Assembly: GCA_030021035.2 (NCBI GenBank)
Contig: JARYZH020000014.1
Coordinates: 6,193,228 to 6,257,227, forward strand
Direction of reading: 5' to 3'
DNA length: 64,000 nt
Source: Notholithocarpus densiflorus
Lineage: Eukaryota; Streptophyta; Magnoliopsida; Fagales; Fagaceae
In this document: one piece after another, positions 11,101-21,375 of the stretch
How positions within the stretch are numbered: position 1 is the stretch's first letter
How the letters are laid out: every line of letters begins with the position of its first letter
Translations under genes and position numbers: made by a program
Notes under the pieces: generated by a model
Databases searched by the model: none
Told to the model about the DNA's origin: nothing
The model's input: only the letters and a program-made list of their open reading frames with translations

Positions 11101-11790
11101 AATGCAACGGCCAAGCGCACGTTAGCATCCCATAACATCACAAGCTAAAGTGAGCCGTTAGCTACTAGTTACAAAATAAAAGGTACGGACTGTTTGCGGA
11201 GCTTACCTACAAGTCTCTGCAACTGTCGGATCCGATTCACCCAGAGTCTCAATCTGGATCTGCAACCCCGACCCGTAACACGAAATGGACTTGTCCACCC
11301 GCCCCAGCATCGAATACGTGTCCCCAAGCTGCATGTACCCCGAGAACCTAGCAAGCGCAAGATCCGACCCGTTTTCATGATCCGTAACCTCAACGGACCG
11401 CTCCAGAACCGGAACCGCCTCCTCAAACCGACCCAAACTACAGTAAATCGAGGCCACAATATGCAGACTCATCACCAGCTCAACCCCATGACCCGAACCC
11501 GAACAATTCTCGAACGAAATGGAGGCCCGGAGAGCATAGTCCAACGCCTTATGCGGGTTCTCACCCGAAGCCATAGCGTCGCGGGCGAGCTTCAACAGAA
11601 ACGGACCCAAATCCGGGTTCTCGGTAATGGGTACCTTTTCCGGAGTCTTCTTTCCGGGCCGGGCTCGTGAATTGGAGGGAGACGGGCTTTTGTTGGAACA
11701 TCCATTAATCCGGGTCGGGTCTCCGGGTATGAAAACGGGTACGGACGGTGTCTGAGGTGGTGTTTGCTGCACTGAGACTAAACCCGGCAT
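8184..11790 (-). CDS. KLCR1: kinesin light chain-related TPR protein (KLCR1/CMU1 type), complete, 3 exons
   Basis: Exons on the minus strand are 11790-11207, 9925-9017 and 8415-8184, giving 574 aa. All junctions are GT-AG (donors GTAAGC and GTGAGC; acceptors GGCAG and TTACAG) and phase fits exactly: CR|YLAEAHV and MGR|VEDAI. The start is the ATG at 11790 (MPGLVSV), the N terminus typical of KLCR1; the frame is open upstream but has no ATG. Residues 1-80 are Pro/Ser-rich and disordered, and about 80-520 form a TPR array. The C-terminal tail is Lys/Arg-rich (KRTRNRKGK). In Arabidopsis this family (KLCR/CMU) binds cortical microtubules, links to IQD proteins and holds cellulose synthase tracks in place. 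Motor association is not assumed. A partial copy of exon 2 lies at 2.36 kb. Function is inferred from the family. Confidence 0.95.
9926..11206 (-). other. KLCR intron 1 (1281 bp)
   Basis: AT-rich intron bounded by GTAAGC (11206) and GGCAG (9926). It contains homopolymer T and A tracts and no recognisable transposon termini. The bases next to the acceptor (AATTTGACTTCGGAAATGGCAG region) are the ones also found in the pseudogene copy at 2.5 kb. Confidence 0.85.
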
Positions 11791-12011
11791 CGTTTCAAAC
11801 TCAATGAACCCACAAGCCACAATTCCAATTCCTGAAGTTTTTAAAGTTACAAACTTGAAAAACTAAGAAATGGGTATGGATAAATGTGGTTTGAGAAATG
11901 AGAAATGAGACGCTAGGATTGAAAAAAGAGGTGACTTTACTTGTGACTTGTGAGAGTGAAGAAAGGAATTTTGTCTTTGTGGGTGAGTGAATGAGTGAGT
12001 GGGTGGGTGGG

Positions 12012-12092
12012 TATATTTTTATATTATAGTATAGCCTATAGGGAATTGATTAGTGGGGAAGGTGGGGGTGGTGGTGGTGGTGGTGGTGGAGA
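12012..12092 (-). promoter_or_regulatory. possible KLCR core promoter and GGT repeat
   Basis: On the minus strand a TATA-rich segment (TATAATATAAAAATATAC, 12012-12031) lies about 225 bp upstream of the KLCR ATG. It is preceded by an (ACC)n tract (12061-12090; GGT repeats on the plus strand). The position suits a TATA box with a leader of about 190 nt, but the start site is not known. Confidence 0.35.
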
Positions 12093-12666
12093 AGTGTTGC
12101 TTGGAAGAGACTCCTAATGATGAAGGAGTTTGGGTATTTTAATTTGATAACAAGCTTTAGAATGAAAAAGGGAAGGAAAAGAGAAACAAAATCCATGTCT
12201 TTTCACATGAAGGGGTTTTCATGAGACGGTCTGTGTCTGTGACTGTGTCTGTGAGTGTGTGTGTCGTACTTTGAGCCAGGAAGGAGCCTCCTCTCATTCT
12301 CCTGCTCTTTTTCTCTGCGGGTAATTTACATTATTCTCCTGTACTGTGTGCTTGTTTAGCTTCAAATTTACACTAAGGATGTTTCTCAAAAAAAAAAAAA
12401 TTACACTAAGGATGGTTTTGAAATGAATGGGATGTTTGGTAGAGTAGTTTGAAAATTGTTGTTTGAAATTTTTTGAAATACATGTGAGTGAAAATGTGTA
12501 AAAATGTGTGTAATGTTGTTTAAAATGTGAAAATGTGAGTTTGAACTTACTCACCAAACAGCCTAAGACTTTACTTTTGAAAAGTTCGAATTAAAATTTT
12601 TAATTACTTTTCAAGCATCTTGTCTTTCATTTATTATAAAGAAAAAAAAATAACAGACGTTTTAAA

Positions 12667-12881
12667 GGTCTGTTTAGATACCGCTTATTACTAAAAATTG
12701 AAAACTGAAAATACTGTAGCAAAATAATTTTTAAACGTGTGAATAGTGTTGTGGAACCCAGTTTTAAAGAAAAAATTGCTGAAATATGTATTTGCAAGTT
12801 TCGTGAATAGTGCATGAGACCCATAGAAAAAACGCAGACACGCGTTTTATTGCTTTTCATCACAATCCAAACCCAACCTAA
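12667..12881. mobile_element. MITE family D, copy 2
   Basis: About 215 bp starting GGTCTGTTTAGATACCGCTT and ending CACAATCCAAACCCAACCTA, with the characteristic interior (AATACTGTAGCAAAATAATT, GTGAATAGTG repeated). It matches the reverse complement of 7381-7560. Non-coding. Confidence 0.65.
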
Positions 12882-12884
12882 GTT

Positions 12885-13025
12885 TATTGGTCTAAGAAAT
12901 AATTTTTTTAAAATTTTATAAGAAAAAAAAAAACTTATTTTTTTAACAATTTTTATATTTCTCATAAAAATTATATCAAAACTTTCCTATTAATAATTGA
13001 TTTAAGGGCATCCATTAAGATGACC
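12885..13025. mobile_element. MITE family F fragment
   Basis: The right half (TTCTCATAAAAATTATATCAAAACTTTCC ... GGGCATCCATTAAGATGA, 12957-13023) matches the right arms of 30959-31143 and 61691-61870. The left half is degraded. Confidence 0.45.
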
Positions 13026-13505
13026 CTATTATTAATTGAAAACTAGAGTCTAGGTTGTAATCATGCTTACACACAGAAACATTCAAAAGCAATAATGATG
13101 AGGTGATCTTAACTAGGTAAGTGAGGTAGTCATTTCAATTTTTGCACTAAGTATTGTTAATGAATTACTTGACACCAAAGTTAAAGAAATTAAAATAGAA
13201 ATTTGGCACAAAATTATACTACAATTACAAGTTAATTTTGATTTTCATTGGATTTCAAGATAATATATATGATATCAAAGCTCAATTAAATTAACACTTA
13301 ATATATTTCAATACTAAATTATACTTAATATTTTTATTTTTGTGTTAAAAAGAAAACCAATACAAAAAAATATTGTCTTTGTTAAATTTTAACTAAAACC
13401 ATGAAAATTTCAAATTATTTAATTTATTTCAATTAACTCTCTTAATGAGTTTCTATTATAACTAAAAGTAAGATTCGAGCGGATTGAGCGGTTGTTGTAC
13501 ATGCC
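13026..13505. other. intergenic, nothing recognised
   Basis: AT-rich spacer without open frames, repeats with clear boundaries or RNA genes. Confidence 0.4.
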
Positions 13506-13508
13506 TAA

Positions 13509-14583
13509 GAGCATCCTTATTAAAGGTTGTATATGCTAAAAGATGCTTTTTTTTAGCATTTATAACTCAAAAACTTGCTCCAACAAAGATAGTATATGCT
13601 ATAATTTTTGCAATACTACTACAGTGCGCTCTCATTTTCGAGACCGCACTGTAGCACAATGCTATAATTTTTTATTAATTTCTTTCTCTCTCTCTTCCGT
13701 GTTTGCCTCCTTCCCAAGTCTCTTCTCTCTCCTATCTCACTTCTCCTCTGTCACATCATCTCACCCAAGCTTCATGCTCTCCCTCTCCCTCTCACCCAAG
13801 TTTTTGTCTCTCTCTTTTTTTTTTCTTTTTTTTCATCTCTTCTCACCGGTTCTCTCTCCTTCTTCTCACCGATGGATCGTGGTGGTTGTGGATCGTGGAT
13901 CATGGCTGAGATTTGCTCCGATTTGATGGATGTTGTTGGTCTGATTTGGTGGATTGTGGCTGAGATTCGGTTTGATTTCTTCTCTGGAATCTCCGGTGGT
14001 GGCTGATATTTGGTCTGATTTTGGGTTTTATGGTGTTGTCTTCGAATCTCTGGTGGTGGATGCTGTTGTTTTTCTTGGTTTTGTGGTGAATCTGTGGGTC
14101 TCCGTCGGTCACCGATTTTGGGTTTCGTGGATGTTGTTGTTTTCTGGGTTTTGTGGTGAATCTCTGTGGGTCTTCGTGGGTTTTTTTGCATCTGCTAGTG
14201 TTTTTTTTTTTTTTTTTTTATCAGTGGTGGTGGCTGGGATGGATATGGGTTTGCTAGGTTGAGATGGAAAAGTGTGAGTTTGTTGGATAGATAGGTGGGT
14301 ATGGGTGGTTAGTGTTTTTTTCCGGTGGTGGTGGATGGGGTATGTATGGGTTTACTGCGTTGAGATGGTCAAGTTTGCTGGGTTGAGAGTGACAAAGAGG
14401 AAGAGAGAGAAAGAAATATAATTGAAGAATAAAGAAATAAAAAATATATATATTTAAATGAAATGGTAAAAAATATAGAATCTTTGATGTTGGATGTATT
14501 GTAAAATGAGTTGTTAAAAGCTAAAATTTTAAGTTTTGAGATGGTATATGTTAAAAATTTTACTCACCTTGATGAGGATGCTC
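13509..14583. mobile_element. PIF/Harbinger-like non-autonomous element, 1075 bp
   Basis: Left terminus GAGCATCCTTATTAAAGG pairs with right terminus CCTTGATGAGGATGCTC, and TAA is duplicated at 13506-13508 and 14584-14586. Subterminal inverted words CACTGTAG/CTACAGTG occur at 13618-13660. The interior is a pyrimidine-rich block (13680-13860) followed by a GGT/GTT-rich block. Long open frames there reflect biased composition and not a gene. The general design is the same as 55124-56342 and 56500-57510. Confidence 0.8.
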
Positions 14584-14586
14584 TAA

Positions 14587-15539
14587 GTGGCACAACTTTT
14601 GTTGCAAAATTTAGAGAAGGGAAGCGATTATTTGCTAGGTGTTTTAGTTCCATTTATGCCAATGGGAGATTGGCTCAACTATGCTAGGCTGGCAGCTCGA
14701 CAAGAGTATCTTGTCTAATAAAGAAATAGCTCGAGCTAGATCAGTCTAACATGGTTGGAAAACAATGAAATTCCACAAATTCCTCATATAGAAAGTCATT
14801 TAAATCCCAATCAATCATTGGGATTCATGGGATGGATCGTTACTGCTATGAGACATTTCCATAAGAGTGAAGAACATGCCATGTTTCAAAATTGAAAGTC
14901 CAAGCTTGGATAACAAAGTGAATTTCACCCACAACAAGCACAAAAAATGGACAATTAATTGAAAAACATATAAACAATCTTTATCCTTAATCATATTCAC
15001 TTTGTAGATTCTAAGAAAATACTTAAGCATCAAAGGGTTACTTGTCGATCCAATTCCTGTGACTCTTTACATGTTTTCCTTTCTCGTTGACTAGTGTTTA
15101 TGGATGGATTGGGTCATTCCAATAATCAATTGTATCATCAATCAGTTTCTAAATTTGCTTGTTGACAGCACCGTAAAAATATGAATGATCTTAGCAAAAG
15201 TCAACCTCTAGTTAATTTTTCCTCTAAATGCTTTATAAGTAGTATTTTTGAACATTTGTAAACAATGTAAAATTGCAAAGTGTATGAACTATGACAAGTG
15301 GGATGGCATGTACATGAACTGATCTTTCTTCTTGTTAAAAAAAGGGGAAAAAATTGAAACACCGAAACAAAGTACTTTAATTGATTACTTGGTTGTTCAC
15401 AAACCTGTCTGCTGCCTTACATTCTAAGTTATTGGGCCTATTGGTGGATTTCCCTTCTAGTTCAGATATTTGTTTGCACTTCCTTGGGCCAGAAATGATG
15501 TTTCAAAATGAGTAAAAAATAGCAAAAAGAGAGAAGCAA
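14587..15539. other. intergenic, nothing recognised
   Basis: No supported coding or repeat feature. The last 50 bases contain T-runs on the minus strand that serve the adjacent tRNA gene. Confidence 0.4.
15505..15535 (-). terminator. RNA polymerase III terminator of tRNA-Gly
   Basis: T-runs on the minus strand (CTTTTTGC at about 15524-15531, then ATTTTTTACTC at about 15509-15519) follow the tRNA 3' end closely, as expected for pol III. Confidence 0.7.
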
Positions 15540-15610
15540 TGCGCATCCAGGGAATCGAACCCTGGTCAGTACCGTGGGAGGGTACTACGATACCACTACA
15601 CCAGATGCGC
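15540..15610 (-). tRNA. tRNA-Gly (anticodon CCC)
   Basis: On the minus strand a 71-nt cloverleaf folds cleanly. The 7-bp acceptor stem is GCGCATC/GATGCGC with discriminator A (15540). The D arm follows (GGTGTAGTGGTATC), then the anticodon arm GTACC-CTCCCAC-GGTAC with U33 and anticodon CCC, and the T arm CCAGG-GTTCGATT-CCTGG. Internal boxes A (TGGTGTAGTGG) and B (GGTTCGATTCC) are intact, there is no intron, and CCA is not encoded. T-rich pol III stops (CTTTTT, ATTTTTTA) lie within 35 bases downstream. It reads GGG codons. Plastid and mitochondrial origins are unlikely given the sequence and context. Confidence 0.97.
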
Positions 15611-16787
15611 TTCACGTTGTCAATCATTGTGCTTATTTATAAATAACGGCAATTTATTTCCAACCGGTTCTTTTTTTTCCCATATTGTGGTTGCACTCTA
15701 GCGAGTAGGATTTGGTTAACTAAGATAGTCAAGCAAGCTAATGCACATGCATGAACAATCAATATTTGAAATTTGTGCAATTCTTTATCAAAGTCCAACC
15801 AAAACTTTGAAATTCAATAGTTAATCTTTTAAAAAATCCATTTTCTTGGAGTTTAATGATAGACTGCTTTTTGAGATGTTTCATGCTATTGCTTGATGTG
15901 GGGGCCCGAGGAAGGGATTGTTGAGCTGTTAGTTTTGTTATTGAGGCATCACGTGCCCGAAGAGGGAATTCACCCGAGGAGAGAAGGAGAAGAGACAAAA
16001 GTCTCTTGGGAGCTCTAGGTGGGAAGGATAGGCTGAGGAGAGAGAATCACAGAGGGTAGGGGAAGTTTCTAGTGAGAAGTAGCATGTTGCCTCCACATTA
16101 AATGGTAGGCAACAGCTTTACCAGCTGCATTGATGAGGAAGTAACCTGAACAGTGTAATTCACAGCTAAGCAACTCTTTCTACCACCTTCAGCAGATGTT
16201 TAAAAAGACAGGTGTCATGATAAGAATTTAGTTAGGTAAAGATAGGGGGTCAAGATGTGAAGAAAAAGGGAGTATACAAGGGAAAGGAAATGGCCAGAAA
16301 AAGGGATCCAAGCACAATTCTCAGAAAAGACAAGAGTTAGAATAAGAACATTGAGAGAAAAGCGTGAACAGTGTTTCATTTTGAGTATTATTTGTCTCCT
16401 CGGGCAAGCTTGTAAGAAGCCTATTACATATATTAATCCATAATCTTTAGTTTTACTTCCATGTTTTTGTCCTTGGGCTAAGCCCTCCCTTTTTGTTTGA
16501 TCCACTTTCTTACAAATATATTGATTTGGGCCTAGTTGAATTGTACAAACCTCACTGTTCTAAGTGGGTTACACTTGCCATTAACTTGTGGTTGTGGTGA
16601 GTGAGCATCACTATGTATTTAGTTTTAACCTGTTTGCTATTAAAAAAAAAATAGTTTGCTAGAGTGTCAAATATTAATATTTGTTTGGTTGAGCGTTGAG
16701 GTGTCGTTTGAAAAAAATCCAAGGGGAAAAAAATAGTAACAATAGAAACAATGGGTGAAGTTTAGTTGGTACTTGGCATTGGCATCA

Positions 16788-16790
<3 letters not shown>
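15611..16790. other. intergenic, nothing recognised
   Basis: No gene model. Open minus-strand frames at 15759-15998 and 16215-16505 have no recognisable domains, no splice partners and unremarkable codon use. Confidence 0.4.

Positions 16791-16832
<42 letters not shown>
16791..16832. repeat. (TC)21 microsatellite
   Basis: A perfect 42-bp dinucleotide run, useful as a polymorphic marker. No neighbouring gene start was found, unlike the CT run beside the laccase. Confidence 0.95.
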
Positions 16833-16836
<4 letters not shown>

Positions 16837-16982
16837 TAGTACTTCAAAAGAGTCTAGAAGTATTCTTGAAAAAAATACAATTTAATCCCTCAATTATTAA
16901 TTGTGTGAGATTAGGTTCTCAAATTTTAAAATCAAGTTAATTTCATCTTAAAATCTCATCTTCATTTAGATTTTAACCAAGA

Positions 16983-17139
16983 GAAATGTTATGTTCACAA
17001 CACTCTCACAACAAATCTTAAGTGGTAAGTTGTTATTGATTGTTATGAGTGAACAAAAAAGTAAAGTTAGTTGTGGATTTAAATTAGAACCAATAACTTA
17101 CAATTTATGATTTGTTATGAAAATGTTGTGAATATATTG
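16983..17139. mobile_element. MITE family A, copy 2
   Basis: Inverted arms ATGTTCACAACACTCTCACA...CTTAAGTGGTAAG and TTATGATTTGTTATGAAAATGTTGTGAATAT pair over about 45 bp. Same family as 1761, 32431 and 55349. Confidence 0.75.
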
Positions 17140-18136
17140 AAAACTAATGTATGTGACAAATTGAGCATACATTACAAGATTATTTTAAAAAGTGTAAAAT
17201 GTTAAAAATCAAGTCAAATTTCAACTAATAATTTTGTTAAAATATGAATTGTGTGGAAACCAAAGATGACATTGACTTCTTCTTTTTTTATTCGATAATA
17301 CAATTATAAAGAGACGCTTAGAACAATAATTCTCCTGTTAAAGGAGAGTCAGCTATGTTATTGAATTACAAATCTTTTGACAAAATGATATCTACTTGAT
17401 TTTAAAAATTGAGTGATTAAATTCACAAAATTAACAATTGGGATCAAAATTCGAATAATTATAGAGAGAAAATTTGAACAATAATTCTGCTATTAAAGGA
17501 GAGCCGACTACGTTATTGAAATATCTACTTTTTATCTCAAAAAAAAAAAAAAAATCTGCTTGTTTTTGCTAAACTATTGAAATATCTACTTGATTTCAAA
17601 GATTGAGTGACTATTAAATTCACAAAAGTAATAATTGCGATCAAAATTGATCTTTGTCCAATAATTGATGGCCAAATTAGTAATTTGACCAATTCAAAAA
17701 AAAAAGAAAAGAAAAAACTATATATATTTGCAGTTTTCGGTCACTGATAAAACAAGGCGTAAATGCATTTTTAGTCCCTACATTTTGTACTTTTTTCATT
17801 TTGGTCCCTACATTTTGTTTTTACCACTTTTAGTCCCTAAATCAATTAACACCTGACATTTATGTCATTTCCGTCACCCAACTAACAGCAAAAGCTAATG
17901 TGGCTGACGGTGGAATAAAAAAATAATATAATCACACAGAATATAATGTCACGTCAGCATATAAATTTAAAAAATTAATTTATTAATTTTAACTAAATAA
18001 AAAAACAAAATTAATACCAAAAATCACTAAAATTAAAATCTAAAAAGTATATTGACTCAATGATCATTTCTGGGAACAGATCACAAAATGGGTTCAAATT
18101 ATTTTCTCTTCCTTCTCTCTTTATTAAATTAGTTTT

Positions 18137-18172
<36 letters not shown>

Positions 18173-18201
18173 TCCGTGTCTCTCACTTTCTATCAACTTT
18201 T

Positions 18202-18257
<56 letters not shown>

Positions 18258-18289
18258 GTAACTGGTGATGTAGTGGCTCGTGGTGGGTG

Positions 18290-18620
18290 GTGATTGGGGT
18301 GGATGGGTTGAGATCGGGGTGGGGTGGGTTGAGGTTGGTTTAGGGTGGGTGGGTTGAGACCGACTGGGGTGGCTTGAGTCGGGGTGGCTGGGGTTGAGTT
18401 CGGGGTGGCTGGGTTTGAGGTTGGGTTGGGGTGGGTGGGTTGTGAGTCGACTGGGGTAGGTAGAGGTTGGGTTGGGTTTAGGTCTGGCTGGGGTGGGTGG
18501 GTTGAGACCGTCTGGGGTGGCTTAAGTCGGGGTGGCTGGGGTTGAGGTTGGGTTGGGGTGGGTGGGTTATGAGCCGGCTGGGGTGGGTAGAGATCGGGGT
18601 GGTTGGGGTTGAGACCGAGT
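18290..18620. repeat. G-rich minisatellite inside the MULE
   Basis: Words such as GGGGTGGCTGGGGTTGAG and TTGGGTTGGGGTGGGTGGGT recur. A higher-order unit of about 150 bp starts at GGGTTGAGACCG (about 18349 and 18499). The plus strand has many G3-4 tracts, giving G-quadruplex potential. Confidence 0.8.
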
Positions 18621-18687
18621 TGGGTTTGGTTGTGGCGGTTGGGATGGTGGGTTGTGGCGGTTGTGATGGTGGGTAGTGGTTGTTTGA

Positions 18688-18960
18688 TCGGTGGAGGTGG
18701 TGGCTGGATTTTTATGTGTTTGAGTAGAAAGAAAATTTCTGGGTTTGGGTTTGGGTGGAAAGAAAATTTTTGGGTTTGTGTTTAAGTTTGTTAGTTAGGT
18801 TTGTGTTTATGTTTGTTGGCTGGGTTTGATCGGTGGAGGTGGTGGCTGGATTTTTCTGTGTTTGGATAGAAAGAAAATTTCTAAGTTTGGGTTCGGCTGG
18901 AAAGAAAATTCTATGTTTAGGTTTGTGTTCTTGAGTTCTTTGATCTGGGTTCGAGTTCTT
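18688..18960. repeat. 139-bp tandem duplication inside the MULE
   Basis: The segment beginning GATCGGTGGAGGTGGTGGCT occurs at 18688 and again at 18827. Both copies continue with TAGAAAGAAAATTTCT and a GTTTGGGTT-type tail. They differ by scattered substitutions. Confidence 0.85.
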
Positions 18961-19410
18961 GTTTTCTTCATTTTCTTCCTAAAAACTAATGAGTTTTTTT
19001 TTTTAATTTAAATTATTTATTTATTTTAATATTTGTTTTTAATTTAATTAATTAATATGTGATTATATTATTTTTTTTATTCCACCGTCAGCCACGTTAA
19101 CTTTTCCTGTTAGTTGGGTGTTAGAAATGACCTAAATGTCAGACGTTAATTGATTTAAAGACTAAAAATGATAAAAATAAAAGGTAAACAGTAAAATAAA
19201 AAAAAAGTGCAAAATATAAAAATTAAAATGTATTTACGCCATAAAACAAAACACAAAAAAGCATTGGTCGGTTACATTTTGCAAAAACACCACATCGATT
19301 CTCACAAAGATTCTACTCTCTTTCTCTCTTCTCAGCCTCTGACAAATTCGCAAGAGAGAAAAGAAAAAGAAAAAGCAAAAGGCAAAAGCAAAAGCAAAAG
19401 CAAAAGAGTA

Positions 19411-19725
19411 ATGGAGAAAGAGAACAACAACGAAAACAATAGCAATAGCAGCAGCAGCAGCAACAACAACAACTGGAGCATGATAACGTGCGAGAAGCTG
19501 GACAGGGTGGCGAACTGGGTGGGGTCTAACGTGGCCTCCGCCTTCTTCGCCTCCTTGGAACGCTGTTCCTGCATCAACCTCAGCACCACCGACCTCGACG
19601 ACAGCGACGCCGCCGACGAGTCCCACGATCTCCCTCTCATCTTCTCCAACGACAGCCACCGCCACAGCCTCAGCCACAACCCCAATCCTAAACCCAACCC
19701 CATCGTCGCCGCCGTTTCCAATTAG
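19411..19725 (+). CDS. small conserved plant protein of unknown function, 104 aa
   Basis: Single-exon frame starting MEKENNN and ending with TAG at 19723. I chose the ATG at 19411 because the frame upstream runs out of the MULE terminus and is not protein-like. Residues 5-21 are an Asn/Ser low-complexity run. Residues 27-60 (CEKLDRVANWVGSNVASAFF, then ASLERCSCINLST) look like the conserved core I associate with a small, uncharacterised angiosperm protein family. An acidic Asp/Ser stretch follows (61-72), then a His/Ser/Pro-rich tail. No signal peptide is convincing; the VASAFFASL stretch is too short for a membrane span. A possible poly(A) signal AATAAA is at 19804. The function is unknown. 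GC-rich codon use in the core supports real coding. Confidence 0.75.
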   Translation: MEKENNNENNSNSSSSSNNNNWSMITCEKLDRVANWVGSNVASAFFASLERCSCINLSTTDLDDSDAADESHDLPLIFSNDSHRHSLSHNPNPKPNPIVAAVSN

Positions 19726-19803
19726 CTCCCACGCACCCGATTCTCTCTCTCTATATATAGGGGTTTGTTCATTGTTTCTTTCTACTACTTTTATTTATTT
19801 ATT

Positions 19804-19809
19804 AATAAA
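19804..19809 (+). promoter_or_regulatory. possible poly(A) signal of the 104-aa gene
   Basis: AATAAA 79 nt after the stop codon. Plant signals are loose, so the true 3' end may lie elsewhere. Confidence 0.35.
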
Positions 19810-19959
19810 CCAATTTCAATTCCCTTCACTGGGTTTCATTTCTTCTCTTTCAATATGGATTGTACTTATACGTACGCACGTTTCTATTATAGAAAGATTA
19901 ACAAAAATATATATATATATGGGGTTTCGATTTGGTGCGATCTGTGTGATGATTGATTG

Positions 19960-20670
19960 ATAATTTCTGACTCTTGGCTTTGCTGATATATGATGTTGTT
20001 TGTGTTTGGCTCTGTCGAATTGGATTGGGAATTTTGAGATCTTACGAATTGTGGGTTGACTCAATCTATGTGAGTTGGATTATGACTTGAATTCCTTTGT
20101 TTGATTGTGGATTTTATTTTCCTCCATTGGGGTTTGTGAATTTTGTAATGTTGAGCTGCATAATTTCTAGTTTAGTTCTGTATTTCTTGTAAGCTAATTT
20201 TATGTGAATGGTTTGTTCTTTTTTCTGTGTGTTTCCTTACTCAGAGGAATTAAAATATGTTTCTTACTAATAAAATGCAATTTGCTTCTGATGCTGGGTT
20301 TAGAATCTACCGGTATTCTCCTTTCTGTTGCTTCTTTTTGGGGGAAATTTGCAATTCTGTGAAATTTGCGTTGGCACCTATGTTTTGGGTCCTAGTTATT
20401 CTTCAAAGGTTGAGTGTCTTGCATTAGATATTTGGTTATTTATGGGGAATGCGTGACTGAATAATACCTTTGAACATTTGATTATGTATTGTAATTGGCT
20501 TTCCCTTTTCCTCTTGGTTACCATAGTGAGTGAACTTCTCCAATTGGATTTGTTCCCTGTCATTGTAACCCCGAGGGGTAGCACAATCAACCTTGGATCG
20601 CGTCTTATGAAGTGTAGGTCCTTAGGGCCAAAACTTGTATTCAAAAAAAGAATCCATCATTTTATATGTC
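19960..20670. other. no gene recognised; possible transcribed flank
   Basis: TG/TTT-rich plus-strand composition resembles plant 3' UTR or intron sequence, so it may belong to the preceding gene's transcript. No downstream exon was found. Confidence 0.35.
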
Positions 20671-20678
20671 CCATTTTT

Positions 20679-20888
20679 AGCTTTGTTTTCCATGGTATTT
20701 ATCTTGAACATGCTCTGTTCGGCTGCAATCAGAATGGTGTTTAACAACATATTTTCAATAACCACTAAGATAGCTTCATTCATAGCTTTGTTTTCCATGG
20801 TATATATCTTGAACATGCTCTGTCCAGATGCAATCAGAATGGTGTTCCACGACATATTTTCCAATAATTCCATGAATCCATAACGATA
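20679..20888. repeat. 105-bp tandem duplication
   Basis: AGCTTTGTTTTCCATGGTAT starts at 20679 and again at 20784. The copies align over about 105 bp, including CTTGAACATGCTCTGT and GCAATCAGAATGGTGTT, with roughly 10% differences. Confidence 0.9.
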
Positions 20889-21375
20889 ATGTAAATGAAC
20901 TTATGAATATATGCATACATCTGCCATTTTAATGTTGATATATGGATCCATGAAATTATTGAAAGTCAATGATGACTTGCCAATTGAGCTAGGCACCTCC
21001 TCCCCTTATAAGTAATTGAGTTTTGTGTATTGTACTGCTTTTAACCTGGTCCATGGAAGTCAGTGATGACTTGCCAATTGAGCTAGGCACCTCCTCCCCT
21101 TATAAGTAATTGAGTTTTGTGTATTGTACTGCTTTTAACCTGGTCCTTGGAAGTCAATGATGGCTTGCCAATTGAGCTAGGCACCTCCTCCCCTTATAAG
21201 TAATTGAGTTTTGTGTATTGTACTGTTTTTAACCTGGTCAAAACCTGAATCCATAACCGTAACGTAAATGAACTTATGAATATATGCATACATCTGCCAT
21301 TTTAATGTTGATATATGGATCCATGGAATTATTGGAAGCCAATGATGACTTGCCAATTGAGCTAATCACCTCCTT
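20873..21375. repeat. 94-bp unit x3 inside a longer duplication
   Basis: A 94-bp unit (AAGTCAATGATGACTTGCCA...TTTTAACCTGGTCC) starts at 20963, 21057 and 21151, and the copies are nearly identical. The array is flanked by two copies of a segment of about 120 bp (GAATCCATAACGATAATGTA at 20874 and GAATCCATAACCGTAACGTA at 21246), so a segmental duplication was followed by unit expansion in the first copy. Non-coding and recent-looking. Confidence 0.9.

Larger units (their letters stand above)
17756..19240. mobile_element. Mutator-like element, 1485 bp, directly upstream of a gene
   Basis: Terminal inverted repeats of about 200 bp start GGCGTAAATGCATTTTTAG (left) and GGCGTAAATACATTTTAAT (right, read inward). 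Both carry the words CATTTAGGTCATTTC-like and GTGGCTGACGGTGGAAT. A perfect 9-bp duplication ATAAAACAA flanks it (17747-17755, 19241-19249). No transposase. The interior holds two (CT)n runs (18141-18168 and 18209-18252), a G-rich minisatellite and a duplicated 139-bp block. The right end is 170 bp from the ATG of the 104-aa gene, so the insertion must have changed that gene's upstream region. Confidence 0.9.

Noticed and set aside
11169..11670. Open frames on both strands over KLCR exon 1
   Set aside because: They are antisense or out-of-frame shadows of a GC-rich coding exon whose true frame, splice sites and protein family are clear.
13543..14262. Several overlapping frames of 70-139 codons
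   Set aside because: They fall in pyrimidine-rich and GGT-rich filler of a transposon. Residues are Ser/Leu, Pro/Gln or Val/Trp biased, on both strands at once.
18011..18293. Frames made of repeating Ser-Leu or Arg-Glu
   Set aside because: Direct translations of (CT)n/(GA)n microsatellites.
20963..21245. Regular array considered as CRISPR-like
   Set aside because: Units are 94 bp with no alternating unique spacers, and the genome is eukaryotic. It is a simple tandem repeat.
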